Source of the DNA: Aliishimia sp039978895 | GTDB taxonomy: Bacteria; Pseudomonadota; Alphaproteobacteria; Rhodobacterales; Rhodobacteraceae | Assembly (NCBI GenBank): GCA_039978895.1 | Contig: JBDWAL010000013.1 | Location: 166,541-230,540, forward strand | Direction of reading: 5' to 3' | DNA length: 64,000 bases | Shown here: positions 16,506 through 24,955 of the stretch, piece by piece | How positions within the stretch are numbered: position 1 is the first letter of the stretch | Layout of the letters: each line of letters starts with the position of its first letter | The notes under the pieces: model-generated | The model's input: the letters and a program-made list of their open reading frames with translations, nothing else | Databases searched by the model: none | What the model was told of the DNA's origin: nothing | Made by a program: the position numbers and the translations under genes

Positions 16506-17833
16506 TGGCAGTAAAATACCTAAAACGCGGAAAGCCAGAGGCCGAACGCGCCGAAGATGACGCACAAACCAAAGCTGTTGTCGAAGCAACATTGAAAGAC
16601 ATCGAAGCACGCGGCGACACGGCTTTGCGCGAACTTTCTGCGAAATTTGACAACTACACCCCTGCTTCCTTTAAGCTGTCAGAACAAGAAATCTCAGAGC
16701 TTATCGCCTCTCTTTCAGATCGCGAGTTGGCCGACATAAAATTCGCGCAAGAACAAGTGCGCAACTTCGCCCAAGCTCAGCGCGACAGCATGTTAGACAT
16801 TGAAGTCGAGACAATGCCCGGCGTCATCTTGGGTCACAAAAACATCCCGGTTCAATCGGTGGGCTGTTACGTTCCCGGTGGCAAATTTCCAATGGTCGCG
16901 TCAGCCCACATGTCTGTGGCCACTGCCACGGTTGCGGGTGTCCCACGTATTGTGGCCTGCACACCGCCCTTCAAAGGAAAACCAAATGCCGCGGTGATCG
17001 CAGCTATGCATCTGGGTGGCGCACATGAAATTCATGTGATGGGCGGTATCCAAGCAGTTGGCGCAATGGCGATAGGCACGGAAACGATCGACCCTGTCCA
17101 CATGCTTGTTGGCCCCGGCAATGCATATGTCGCAGAAGCCAAGCGTCAGTTGTTCGGTCGCGTTGGAATCGATCTGTTTGCGGGCCCAACCGAGACGATG
17201 GTGATTGCCGATGACACAGTCGATGGAGAGCTTTGTGCGACCGACCTTCTTGGCCAAGCCGAACATGGCTACAACAGCCCCGCAGTATTGCTGACCAATT
17301 CCCGCAAACTCGCTGAAGGTACGCTGCAAGAAATCGACCGTTTGTTAGAAATCCTGCCGACCGCAGACACCGCATCCGTCAGTTGGGCGGATTACGGGGA
17401 GGTCATTTTATGCGACACCTATGACGAAATGCTGGCGGTCGCCGACGATATCGCCTCAGAGCATGTTCAAGTCATGACCGACCGTGACGATTGGTTCTTG
17501 GAGCATATGACGTGTTACGGCGCATTGTTCTTAGGCGCGCGAACGAATGTCTCAAATGGAGATAAAGTGATTGGGACCAACCACACCCTGCCGACCAAAA
17601 AAGCGGGTCGTTATACAGGCGGGCTTTGGGTCGGAAAATTCCTTAAAACCCATTCTTATCAAAAGATCACAACTGACGAAGCTGCAACCTTGGTCGGGGA
17701 ATACGGCAGTCGTTTATGCATGCTCGAAGGGTTCGTCGGGCACGCAGAACAATGCAACGTTCGCGTGCGTCGCTATGGTGGGATCAATGTGCCCTACGGC
17801 ACAGGCGCACCGTATAGGGATGCTAAGGAATAG
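16505..17833 (+). CDS. HisD-family zinc-dependent NAD dehydrogenase (sulfopropanediol dehydrogenase-like)
   Basis: A 442-residue homologue of histidinol dehydrogenase. It has the nucleotide-binding core VGCYVPGGKFPMVASAHMSV and the zinc-site segments GQAEHGYNSPAVLLT, SEHVQVMT and GTNHTLPTKKAGRYTGGLW. It is not a biosynthetic HisD: no his genes are near and the N-terminus is short. Members of this side branch include HpsN, which oxidises (R)-2,3-dihydroxypropane-1-sulfonate to sulfolactate in two steps, so this enzyme probably oxidises a primary alcohol to an acid. The start at 16505 overlaps the SnoaL 2 stop (TGATG). Without the HpsN substrate residues in hand, the sulfonate substrate is only a possibility. 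Confidence 0.8.
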   Translation: MAVKYLKRGKPEAERAEDDAQTKAVVEATLKDIEARGDTALRELSAKFDNYTPASFKLSEQEISELIASLSDRELADIKFAQEQVRNFAQAQRDSMLDIEVETMPGVILGHKNIPVQSVGCYVPGGKFPMVASAHMSVATATVAGVPRIVACTPPFKGKPNAAVIAAMHLGGAHEIHVMGGIQAVGAMAIGTETIDPVHMLVGPGNAYVAEAKRQLFGRVGIDLFAGPTETMVIADDTVDGELCATDLLGQAEHGYNSPAVLLTNSRKLAEGTLQEIDRLLEILPTADTASVSWADYGEVILCDTYDEMLAVADDIASEHVQVMTDRDDWFLEHMTCYGALFLGARTNVSNGDKVIGTNHTLPTKKAGRYTGGLWVGKFLKTHSYQKITTDEAATLVGEYGSRLCMLEGFVGHAEQCNVRVRRYGGINVPYGTGAPYRDAKE

Positions 17834-18880
17834 ATGGACCCTTCACGCGACAATGCCAAATTGATGCAACCGCTACTGGCGGCCTTGCGTAATTTTGACG
17901 AATCAATTGTGCGTGCATCATTACAGCAACTTTTGGACCCGGACGCAGTAGTTCACATGTGTCATCCCTTTGGCGACCAAACCGCCAAGAGTTTCTACGA
18001 GGCATGCTATGCACCTTTGATCACAGCAATGCCCGATGTTGAGCGTCGCGATACAATCCTCGTCAGTGGTCAGACCCCCGAGGGACATGACTGGATCGGA
18101 TGTTGCGGGTCATACATTGGAACCTTTGCAGCACCCTTTTTGGACATCCCGCCGACTGGCCACTTGGCCCATATGCGGTTCCATGAGTTTTATCGGTTTG
18201 CCGATGGCCACGTGGTTGAAATGCAGGCAATTTGGGACATCCCCGAATTGATGATGCAAGCAAACGCATGGCCACTGGCCCCCAGTTTGGGCCGTGAATG
18301 GCACACGCCGGGCCCGATCACCCAAGACGGGATGCTGGACGCAACCGACCAAATCGCACGCAGTCAATTTTGCCAATCACATGTTCAAAACATGCTCACC
18401 GCTTTGACGCGCCACCCAGCAGAACCAGCCGAGGCAATGGAACTAGACCGGTTCTGGCACCCCAAAATGACATGGTATGGCCCAGCCGGGATCGGCACCG
18501 CGCGTGGCATTTCCGGGTTCCGACATTGGCACCAAATACCGTTTCTGAACGCAATGCCGGATCGCGGGCAGTTTCCTGATGAAACGACTTTCCACTTCTT
18601 CGCGGAGGGCGATTACGTCGCCGTCACAGGATGGCCCGATATGGTGCAAACAGTCACAAATGGGGGCTGGATGGGCATCGCACCAAATGGGCAGAAAATC
18701 GAAATGCGATCTTTGGACTTCTGGCGTTTGGATGGTGACAAAATCCGTGAAAATTGGGTTATGGTTGACCTGCTGGATGTATATCGCCAGCTCGGAGTCG
18801 ACGTGTTTGTGCGTTTGCGCGAATTCAACAAGGCGCGGAATGTGTCGCCTTTGAGTTTTCCAATCGGAGGAACCACATGA
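17834..18880 (+). CDS. Tandem SnoaL/NTF2-fold protein (SnoaL 3)
   Basis: A 348-residue protein with two SnoaL-like domains (about 1-160 and 190-348). The ATG directly abuts the preceding TAG. Features shared with SnoaL 1 include IPPTGHLAHMRFHEFYRF in domain 1, TWYGPAGIGTARGISGF in domain 2 and ENWVMVDLLDVYRQLGVDVF near the end. Cytosolic, no signal peptide. Pairing of domains in one chain suggests an intramolecular pseudo-dimer. It sits between the HisD-like dehydrogenase and an SDR, so it may process their keto or aldehyde intermediates. The reaction is not known. Confidence 0.75.
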   Translation: MDPSRDNAKLMQPLLAALRNFDESIVRASLQQLLDPDAVVHMCHPFGDQTAKSFYEACYAPLITAMPDVERRDTILVSGQTPEGHDWIGCCGSYIGTFAAPFLDIPPTGHLAHMRFHEFYRFADGHVVEMQAIWDIPELMMQANAWPLAPSLGREWHTPGPITQDGMLDATDQIARSQFCQSHVQNMLTALTRHPAEPAEAMELDRFWHPKMTWYGPAGIGTARGISGFRHWHQIPFLNAMPDRGQFPDETTFHFFAEGDYVAVTGWPDMVQTVTNGGWMGIAPNGQKIEMRSLDFWRLDGDKIRENWVMVDLLDVYRQLGVDVFVRLREFNKARNVSPLSFPIGGTT

Positions 18881-19635
18881 AATTGCCGAAAACCCCTTCC
18901 ATGTCCTTGAATGGAAAGCGAGCTTTGGTCACGGGTGCCTCTTCGGGTATTGGCCAAGGATGCGCCGTCGCCTTGGCACAAGCGGGTGCGACGGTTGTTT
19001 GCGCTGCACGTGGCGCGGATCGACTGAACGAAGTCGTTGGAGCGATGAAAGACAACGGTTGGGCAGCCCAATCCTTGATCCTGGATCAAGCTGATCTGGA
19101 AGCCCTGCAAACAGCCATGGCAGCCCCCTTCGACATCGTTGTAAATTCAGCAGGCCTGGCCCGTCACAAACCTGCGCTCGAAACCTTACCGATAGATTTT
19201 GATACTGTCATGGACGTCAATCTACGGTCCGCATACTTCCTGTCGGTCTATGCTGCGCAAGCCATGAAAGCTGCAAATTTCCGCGGATCCATCATCCATA
19301 TTTCATCTCAAATGGGCCATGTCGGCGGCATTGATCGCACGGTTTACTCAACCTCTAAACACGCGCTTGAGGGTATGGTGAAAAGCATGGCCATCGAATG
19401 GGGGGAGCTGGGAATTCGGATCAATACGATTTGTCCGACGTTTATCCGCACTCCTTTGACAGCGGCCACCCTAGATGATCCCGATCGCGCCGCTTGGATT
19501 AATGGCAAAATCAAACTTGGTCGTGTCGGAGAAGTCGAAGACATCATGGGGGCCGCGCTTTATCTCGCATCTGATGCCGCCGCGATGGTGACCGGAACCC
19601 ACCTGCTCGTCGACGGAGGGTGGACCGCTGGCTGA
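18877..19635 (+). CDS. Short-chain dehydrogenase/reductase (SDR)
   Basis: A 252-residue classical SDR. It has the cofactor motif TGASSGIGQG (about 19-28), NSAG in strand 4, catalytic Ser in ISSQMG, the YSTSK pair and a C-terminal LVDGGWTAG. The residues after strand 2 (CAARGADRL) include Arg, which fits NADP(H) or mixed use. Its start overlaps the SnoaL 3 stop (ATGA) and its own 3' end overlaps the start of the LacI gene. Probably oxidises a secondary alcohol of the imported compound to a ketone, in sequence with the HisD-like enzyme. Confidence 0.85.
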   Translation: MKLPKTPSMSLNGKRALVTGASSGIGQGCAVALAQAGATVVCAARGADRLNEVVGAMKDNGWAAQSLILDQADLEALQTAMAAPFDIVVNSAGLARHKPALETLPIDFDTVMDVNLRSAYFLSVYAAQAMKAANFRGSIIHISSQMGHVGGIDRTVYSTSKHALEGMVKSMAIEWGELGIRINTICPTFIRTPLTAATLDDPDRAAWINGKIKLGRVGEVEDIMGAALYLASDAAAMVTGTHLLVDGGWTAG

Positions 19636-20644
19636 TCGCATTACTTCACTGCAAGTCGCCAAACTGGCCGGTGTCAGTCAGTCTGCCGTAAGCCGTGTCT
19701 TCACGAAAGGGGCGTCGGTAAGCCCAAAAACTGCGCTTAAAGTGCGCGAAGCGGCGTTGGAACTCGGCTATCGTCCCAATGTTTTAGCACGCTCCCTGAT
19801 AACGGGCAAAAGCCGTATCATCGGTTTGATCGTCGCCTATTTGGATAACTATTTTTACCCCTTAGCTCTGGAGAAGTTATCGAACTCTTTGCAGGCAGAA
19901 GGGTATCACGTTTTGGTTTTTATGGCCTCGAATGACACACATTCGACGGATCAGGTGATTGACGAACTACTCGATTATCAAGTCGATGGCATCATCACCG
20001 CGAGTGTTGGCATCTCCAATGATTTGACTGCACGTTGCGAGGCTGCAGGCGTTCCTGTGGTTTTGTTCAACCGCTCACAGGATTCAGCGGATCATTCGGC
20101 CGTCACTTCAAACAACTTTTCGGGAGGCCAATCTGTTGCAGCCTTTTTCGCAGACGCTGGACACAAACGCATCGCCTATATCGGGGGATGGGAAGGCGCA
20201 TCCACACAGCGCGATCGCGAAGCAGGGTTTCGCGATGGGTTAGCTCAAGCGGGTCTGCCCTTAGTGGCGCATGGCTTGGGTCAGTTCACAGTTGACGGGG
20301 CAAAAGAAGCCGCGCGTGAAATGTTTGGCGGCCCTACCCCACCAGACGCCGTGTTCGTGGCAACAGACCACATGGCTTTCGCGGTTATGGACGTCATCCG
20401 TAGCGAGCTTGGATTGCGTATTCCAGAGGATGTCAGCGTAGTCGGTTATGATGATGTGCCACCAGCGGCATGGGCTGCGTATGACCTCACCACGGTGCGA
20501 CAGCGCGCCAATGTGATGGTGCAAGAAACAGTCGCCTTGATGCTGGATAAGATCGGCAACCCAGCCTCAGAACCACGCCACATCACCGTGGAAAGTCCGC
20601 TTATTATAAGAAGCTCCGCCAAAATCCCAGAAGGATGGACCTAA
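19628..20644 (+). CDS. LacI-family regulator, probable CTG start
   Basis: The frame encodes a full LacI regulator. The DNA-binding domain is TSLQVAKLAGVSQSAVSRVF then SPKTALKVREAALELGYRPN, the hinge SLITGKSRIIG, and the rest a periplasmic-binding-like sensor to the stop at 20644. A start at GTG 19742 would delete the helix-turn-helix. Upstream in frame, the only plausible initiator before a TGA is CTG at 19628, seven bases after GGAGGG (19615-19620). It overlaps the SDR stop. This protein is the natural candidate to bind the TGCA-N6-TGCA boxes at 11522-11593 and to sense the transported substrate or an early intermediate. Confidence 0.8.
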   Translation: MADRITSLQVAKLAGVSQSAVSRVFTKGASVSPKTALKVREAALELGYRPNVLARSLITGKSRIIGLIVAYLDNYFYPLALEKLSNSLQAEGYHVLVFMASNDTHSTDQVIDELLDYQVDGIITASVGISNDLTARCEAAGVPVVLFNRSQDSADHSAVTSNNFSGGQSVAAFFADAGHKRIAYIGGWEGASTQRDREAGFRDGLAQAGLPLVAHGLGQFTVDGAKEAAREMFGGPTPPDAVFVATDHMAFAVMDVIRSELGLRIPEDVSVVGYDDVPPAAWAAYDLTTVRQRANVMVQETVALMLDKIGNPASEPRHITVESPLIIRSSAKIPEGWT

Positions 20645-21612
20645 TGGAAGGTTTCTCAGATCGGTTCACCGATTTTCCCGACTATATTTTGGGGATCACC
20701 CAAGAGATTTGGGAACAGCGCAATGTCGCGTCCTTACATCACTATTATGCCCCCGATATTCCTGTGCGGTCTCCCGGGTCAATCGTGTTTGGGAATGCCG
20801 GTGTCATTGGTGCCACGATGGCAACGCTTGCAGAATTCCCTGATCGCCGCTTGTTGGGTGAGGACGTGATTTGGTCAGGGTCCCCGGAAGAAGGTATGTT
20901 GTCGTCGCACCGCATTTTAACAACAGCAACCCATCTGGGTGACGGCGTTTATGGCAAAGCAACGGGCAAAAAGCTGCGTTATCGTGTGATTGCTGATTGT
21001 CACGCGATCGACAATCAAATCAACGATGAATGGTTGATCCGTGACCAAGGCGCTGTTGTGCGTCAACTTGGTTGGGACCCAAAAGACTATGCGCTTGATT
21101 TAATTGCACGCGAAGGTGGGCCGGACAAATGTGTGCAGCCGTTCCATCCCGCTATCGACAAGGCCGGTCCCTACACTGGTCGCGGCAATGACAACGAATG
21201 GGGGGTCAAATATGCAGATATCCTGAACCGGATTATGGGGGCTGATTTGGGCGTCATTCCGGAAGAATATGACCGCGCAGTCACAGGTTTTTATCCCGGC
21301 GGCAAAGAGTTGTTATCGACCGATGGTGTTGACGACTTCTGGATCGCTTTGCGCGCTGCATTTCCGTCTGCCATCTTTACAATTGAACACCAGATAGGAC
21401 GCGAAGATCCGATGATGCCACCACGCGCGGCCATTCGCTGGAGCCTTACTGGAAAGCATGACGGCTGGGGCGCATTTGGCAAACCATCTGGGGCGGACGT
21501 GCATGTCATGGGTGTAAGCCATGTTGAATTTGGCCCTTGGGGTATTCGGCGTGAATACACATTGTACGACGAAACATCGATCTGGAAGCAGATCGCACTG
21601 AAGACAGGATGA
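20644..21612 (+). CDS. Tandem SnoaL/NTF2-fold protein (SnoaL 4)
   Basis: A 322-residue protein with two NTF2-like halves, the first being of the ester-cyclase/SnoaL type (IPVRSPGSIVFGNAGVIGAT; NDEWLIRDQGAVVRQLGWDP). It is more distant from SnoaL 1-3 and lacks their WYGPAGIG element. The ATG at 20644 overlaps the LacI stop (TAATG) with AAGG upstream; an ATG at 20635 is in frame but has no spacing to a ribosome-binding site. Conserved acidic and His residues (SSHRILTTATH) lie where SnoaL acid-base residues usually are. Cytosolic. A fourth member in one operon suggests successive related steps or multi-subunit assembly. Confidence 0.7.
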   Translation: MEGFSDRFTDFPDYILGITQEIWEQRNVASLHHYYAPDIPVRSPGSIVFGNAGVIGATMATLAEFPDRRLLGEDVIWSGSPEEGMLSSHRILTTATHLGDGVYGKATGKKLRYRVIADCHAIDNQINDEWLIRDQGAVVRQLGWDPKDYALDLIAREGGPDKCVQPFHPAIDKAGPYTGRGNDNEWGVKYADILNRIMGADLGVIPEEYDRAVTGFYPGGKELLSTDGVDDFWIALRAAFPSAIFTIEHQIGREDPMMPPRAAIRWSLTGKHDGWGAFGKPSGADVHVMGVSHVEFGPWGIRREYTLYDETSIWKQIALKTG

Positions 21613-21616
21613 AGCG

Positions 21617-22585
21617 ATGACACCTTTGGAAATGGAAAAACGGATTGTCCGTTACGGTGATCTGATCCCCTGCAAAACGGCCTTTATCGATGCCCACACG
21701 CCGGGCAGTGATCAAAAGGAAAACTTCACAATCATTGGTGGTGGCGTGTCCGAAAGCGCGGATCAGCATGTCCACATCAATGACACACCGGGTTTCAATA
21801 TTGGTGCTGCCGGGCAGCCTCCGCGTTGCCGCAACTCGCTGCATAGCCATACAACTGCGGAAGTCTTCTTTGTCCTCAAAGGGCGTTGGCGTTTCTTTTG
21901 GGGGCGTTGGGGCGATGCCGGTGAGGTCACCTTGGAAGAAGGCGACATCATCAATATTCCAACTGGCATTTTCCGAGGCTTTGAAAACATCGGCACCGAT
22001 TACGGGATGATCATGGCCGTGCTAGGGGGCGACGACGCGGGCGGAGGCGTCACATGGGCCCCGCAAGTCATCGAAGACGCGGCTGAGCATGGTTTGGTGC
22101 TCGGTGAGAACGGCCAGCTTTACGACACAAAATTGGGGGCAAGCTTGCCCGATGGCGTCAAACCGATGCCTGTTCTGTCGGATGATGCTTTGAAGGCCAT
22201 GCCCGAACCGACGGCCCTCCAAGTAATCCCGCGCCATGTCGCACGTTATCTTGATCTAATGGGTTTGGCGGGTAAATCGGTGGCAAAGGTGATCGGAAGC
22301 GATGGTATTCTGCCAGACAAACCCGGTTTCGACATCGAATTCATCACCCGTGGATCACTTGAAGATACGCCTATTGCGATAGATCAAAACGTTGTCTTGA
22401 TGCCGATGCGCGGACATTGGACCCTGACTTGGGAGGGGGGATCCTCCACTTTGAACCCGGGTGACACGTGTTTGTTGCCCGAGGGGTTCACCCACAGTTT
22501 GCACCCATCCATGACAGGTGAAAGCAGCCTCTATCGCGTGGTTTCTAACGATGATCCGGCAGGGCCAACATGGACTGGCGCATAG
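21617..22585 (+). CDS. Double-cupin protein
   Basis: A 322-residue protein with two cupin domains. The first has the metal-site pattern HSHTTAEVFFVLKGRWRFFW (about 75-95), then EGDIINIPTGIFRGFEN. The second (about 240-315) has RGHWTLTW and NPGDTCLLPEGFTHSL. The first cupin keeps HxH and Glu ligands, so it may bind Mn/Fe; the second is poorer. Such proteins are dioxygenases, isomerases or sugar-acid binding enzymes. The gene follows SnoaL 4 by 4 bases, so it belongs to the same transcript. The reaction is not assignable. Confidence 0.75.
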   Translation: MTPLEMEKRIVRYGDLIPCKTAFIDAHTPGSDQKENFTIIGGGVSESADQHVHINDTPGFNIGAAGQPPRCRNSLHSHTTAEVFFVLKGRWRFFWGRWGDAGEVTLEEGDIINIPTGIFRGFENIGTDYGMIMAVLGGDDAGGGVTWAPQVIEDAAEHGLVLGENGQLYDTKLGASLPDGVKPMPVLSDDALKAMPEPTALQVIPRHVARYLDLMGLAGKSVAKVIGSDGILPDKPGFDIEFITRGSLEDTPIAIDQNVVLMPMRGHWTLTWEGGSSTLNPGDTCLLPEGFTHSLHPSMTGESSLYRVVSNDDPAGPTWTGA

Positions 22586-22616
22586 CTTTTTTCACAAAAG
22601 AACTTGAAGATTTATC

Positions 22617-23744
22617 ATGACCAAAATCCTAACGTCTCATGTTGGCAGCCTGCCGCGAACCCAAAAAGTTGTTGATTTCATCTTCGCGCGCGAGAATGAG
22701 CAAACCTTTGATCAAGCCGAATTTGACGCGGCGATGACACAAGCAGTTTATGAGACTGTCGCCAAACAAATCGAAGCAGGCGTCGACATTGTAAGTGATG
22801 GTGAGACCTCGAAAATCTCATACGCGACGTATGTCAAAGACCGCTATACGGGCTTTTCGGGTGACAGTCCACGCAATGCACCCGCTGATCTTAAGATGTT
22901 CCCCGGCTATCTGAAGCGCCTTGCTGAAGGGGGCGGCACACCACAATATGCCCGCCCAATGTGCACAGGCGAAGTGACATCCAAAGGTCAAGAAGAACTG
23001 CACAAAGACATTGATAACCTGAAAGCCGCAATGTCCAAACATGGCGCGCAACGTGGTTTTATGAACGCGGCGTCTCCGGGGGTGATTTCACTCTTTCTGC
23101 AAAACAACCATTACAAGTCCCGCGATGCCTATTTGGCGGCCCTCGCCGACGCGATGCGCGAGGAATACGAAACTATTGTTGCCTCAGGCTTGGATTTACA
23201 AGTGGATTGCCCCGACTTGGCCTTATCGCGGCATATGTTGTTTCAAGACATGTCGGACACGGAATTCTTAAAAGTGGCGGCCTCCCATGTGGACGCCTTA
23301 AATCACGCGCTCCAGAACGTACCAGAAGATAAAATACGCATTCACATCTGTTGGGGCAACTATGAGGGGCCGCATTGCTGCGACATCCCGATGGACACTG
23401 TGTTCTCGACACTCATGTCGACCAAGGCCCAATATCTATTGTTTGAAGCATCAAACCCACGTCATGCTCATGAATGGGCTGTGTTTCAGGATCGCAGATC
23501 GGAAATCCCTGACAATAAGGTGCTTGTGCCCGGTGTTGTCGACACAACAACAAACTTTGTTGAACATCCGCAACTTGTCGCCCAGCGCATTGAGCAGTTC
23601 AGTAGGATTGTTGGCCATGACCGCGTCGTGGCAGGGTCTGATTGTGGCTTTGGAACTTTTGCCGGTTTTGGGGCGGTAGATCCTGACATCGCCTACGCCA
23701 AGCTTAACAGCCTTTCCGAGGGGGCCGCGTTGGTAAATGGATAA
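22617..23744 (+). CDS. MetE-like cobalamin-independent methyltransferase (C-terminal domain type)
   Basis: A 375-residue stand-alone relative of the MetE catalytic barrel. The N-terminus MTKILTSHVGSLPRT is the usual folate/substrate entry motif. Zinc ligands are visible as HxC (IRIHICWGNYEGPH), Glu (LLFEASNPRHAHEW) and Cys (VAGSDCGFGTFAG), the thiol-activating zinc site of the family. True MetE is about 750 residues with an N-terminal lobe, absent here. Related short proteins move methyl groups between folate or small donors and thiols. In this catabolic operon it could demethylate the substrate or transfer a thiol-linked group. It ends six bases before the RraA gene. Confidence 0.8.
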   Translation: MTKILTSHVGSLPRTQKVVDFIFARENEQTFDQAEFDAAMTQAVYETVAKQIEAGVDIVSDGETSKISYATYVKDRYTGFSGDSPRNAPADLKMFPGYLKRLAEGGGTPQYARPMCTGEVTSKGQEELHKDIDNLKAAMSKHGAQRGFMNAASPGVISLFLQNNHYKSRDAYLAALADAMREEYETIVASGLDLQVDCPDLALSRHMLFQDMSDTEFLKVAASHVDALNHALQNVPEDKIRIHICWGNYEGPHCCDIPMDTVFSTLMSTKAQYLLFEASNPRHAHEWAVFQDRRSEIPDNKVLVPGVVDTTTNFVEHPQLVAQRIEQFSRIVGHDRVVAGSDCGFGTFAGFGAVDPDIAYAKLNSLSEGAALVNG

Positions 23745-23750
23745 ATCAAT

Positions 23751-24446
23751 ATGACCCCATCATTGCTGAAAACCCTAAGATCTGTGGACACGCCAAGCGT
23801 GTGCAACGCCATCGAAGTGGCGCAAGGGACGCGCGGCTTTGATGCCTTTACCCGTGGGACAATGCTATGCAGTGCGCCAGATGAGCCGGCCATAGTTGGA
23901 TATGCGCGCACTGCAAAAATTGCGGCGCTCAACGCACCAACAGAACCACCAGAAGTGATCAAAAGCCGCCGAATGGCCTATTACAAACACATGGCACACG
24001 CCCCTATGCCAGCAGTCGCTGTTGTTGAGGACGTTGATTTCCCGGATTGCATTGGGGCCTATTGGGGCGAAATCAACACAACAGTTCATAAGGGCTTTGG
24101 CCTATCGGGAACCCTTACAAATGGCGTCATGCGCGACCTAGGTGACGTTCCTTCCGGTTATCCTGTGGTTGCAGGGTCTATTGGTCCCAGCCACGGCTTT
24201 GTACATGTGAAAGAAATTGGGACACCGGTAGAAATTTTTGGCTTGAACGTGACAGAAGGCGATTTGATCCACGCGGATCGTCATGGCGCAGTTGTCATTC
24301 CAAACGACGTGATCGACAAACTAGAGAGCGCAATCGTAAAACTGCTGTCAACAGAACACTTGATCCTTGAACCCAGTCGCAAAGCTGGCTTTGATTTCGA
24401 CAGTTTTGAAAAAGCATGGACTCAATTTGAAAATAGCCGGACATAG
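23751..24446 (+). CDS. RraA-family aldolase/decarboxylase
   Basis: A 231-residue RraA-like protein. The core GLSGTLTNGVMRDLGDV (about 117-133) matches the GxxxTxGxxRD site that binds Mg and substrate carboxylate in 4-hydroxy-4-methyl-2-oxoglutarate aldolase/oxaloacetate decarboxylases, and GDLIHADRHGAVVIP follows as usual. It is therefore more likely an enzyme than an RNase E regulator. Aldol cleavage or beta-decarboxylation of a 2-keto acid would be a fitting last step, giving pyruvate or a similar metabolite. It is the final gene of the 12.8-kb operon, and a small hairpin overlaps its stop. Confidence 0.8.
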   Translation: MTPSLLKTLRSVDTPSVCNAIEVAQGTRGFDAFTRGTMLCSAPDEPAIVGYARTAKIAALNAPTEPPEVIKSRRMAYYKHMAHAPMPAVAVVEDVDFPDCIGAYWGEINTTVHKGFGLSGTLTNGVMRDLGDVPSGYPVVAGSIGPSHGFVHVKEIGTPVEIFGLNVTEGDLIHADRHGAVVIPNDVIDKLESAIVKLLSTEHLILEPSRKAGFDFDSFEKAWTQFENSRT

Positions 24447-24460
24447 CATTCTATGCTGTG
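24442..24460 (+). terminator. Weak hairpin at end of operon
   Basis: AGCAT-TCT-ATGCT with flanking CA/TG forms a short stem at the RraA stop codon. There is no clear T-tract, so termination is only suggested by position. Confidence 0.3.
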
Positions 24461-24955
24461 AGCGTGTAACGTAAGGTGGCGTCTTCTGACCACTATCAAA
24501 TCTTACCGTGTCGGCATTTGCCTTGTGTTCAGCGCACCATTTTACCCACGGGGTCCATGACAAAAAACTGATCGGCTTTCAAGATATTTGAACCGTCGTT
24601 GCTCGAAGCAAGCAACATCACACAAACGACACTGCGCCCCCCCCCGCCGAAATTGCTTTTGGCCGCCAAGGCCGATGCCAGCCTCGCCGCCCGAACAGCA
24701 TGCCAAGCACATTTGTTTCAGGGGTGACCTCTGTGACGACAAAGCGCGTGATCCGGCCAAAGTCCGGGTATTCATATCTTCTTAGATTGGTTGGGAATAG
24801 ACCTGCGCCTGTCATTTACGGCGCAATCGCCCCAAATTACCCTGTCGCAGGTGATCAGGCTGAATCTTGTTTACTGCATTGGCGGCATCCCAAACGACAA
24901 ACACTAAACAATGCTTGAAGGCACTCGAAATCCATATTGCGAGCGTCGCTCAGGA
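24447..24955. other. Gap, no intact gene
   Basis: Short frames on both strands overlap one another and resemble no family. A run of nine C (around 24640) and frame-to-frame drift on the minus strand suggest a worn gene, but I could not identify it. It lies downstream of an Rrf2-type regulator reading into it. Confidence 0.45.

Noticed and set aside
16505..17833. Biosynthetic histidinol dehydrogenase (hisD)
   Set aside because: No other histidine genes are near and the gene lies in a transport and catabolic operon. The sequence sits better with the sulfopropanediol-type branch, so hisD was not used as symbol.
23751..24446. RNase E inhibitor RraA
   Set aside because: The protein is longer than RraA and lies in a catabolic operon; the conserved metal/carboxylate motif fits an aldolase/decarboxylase.
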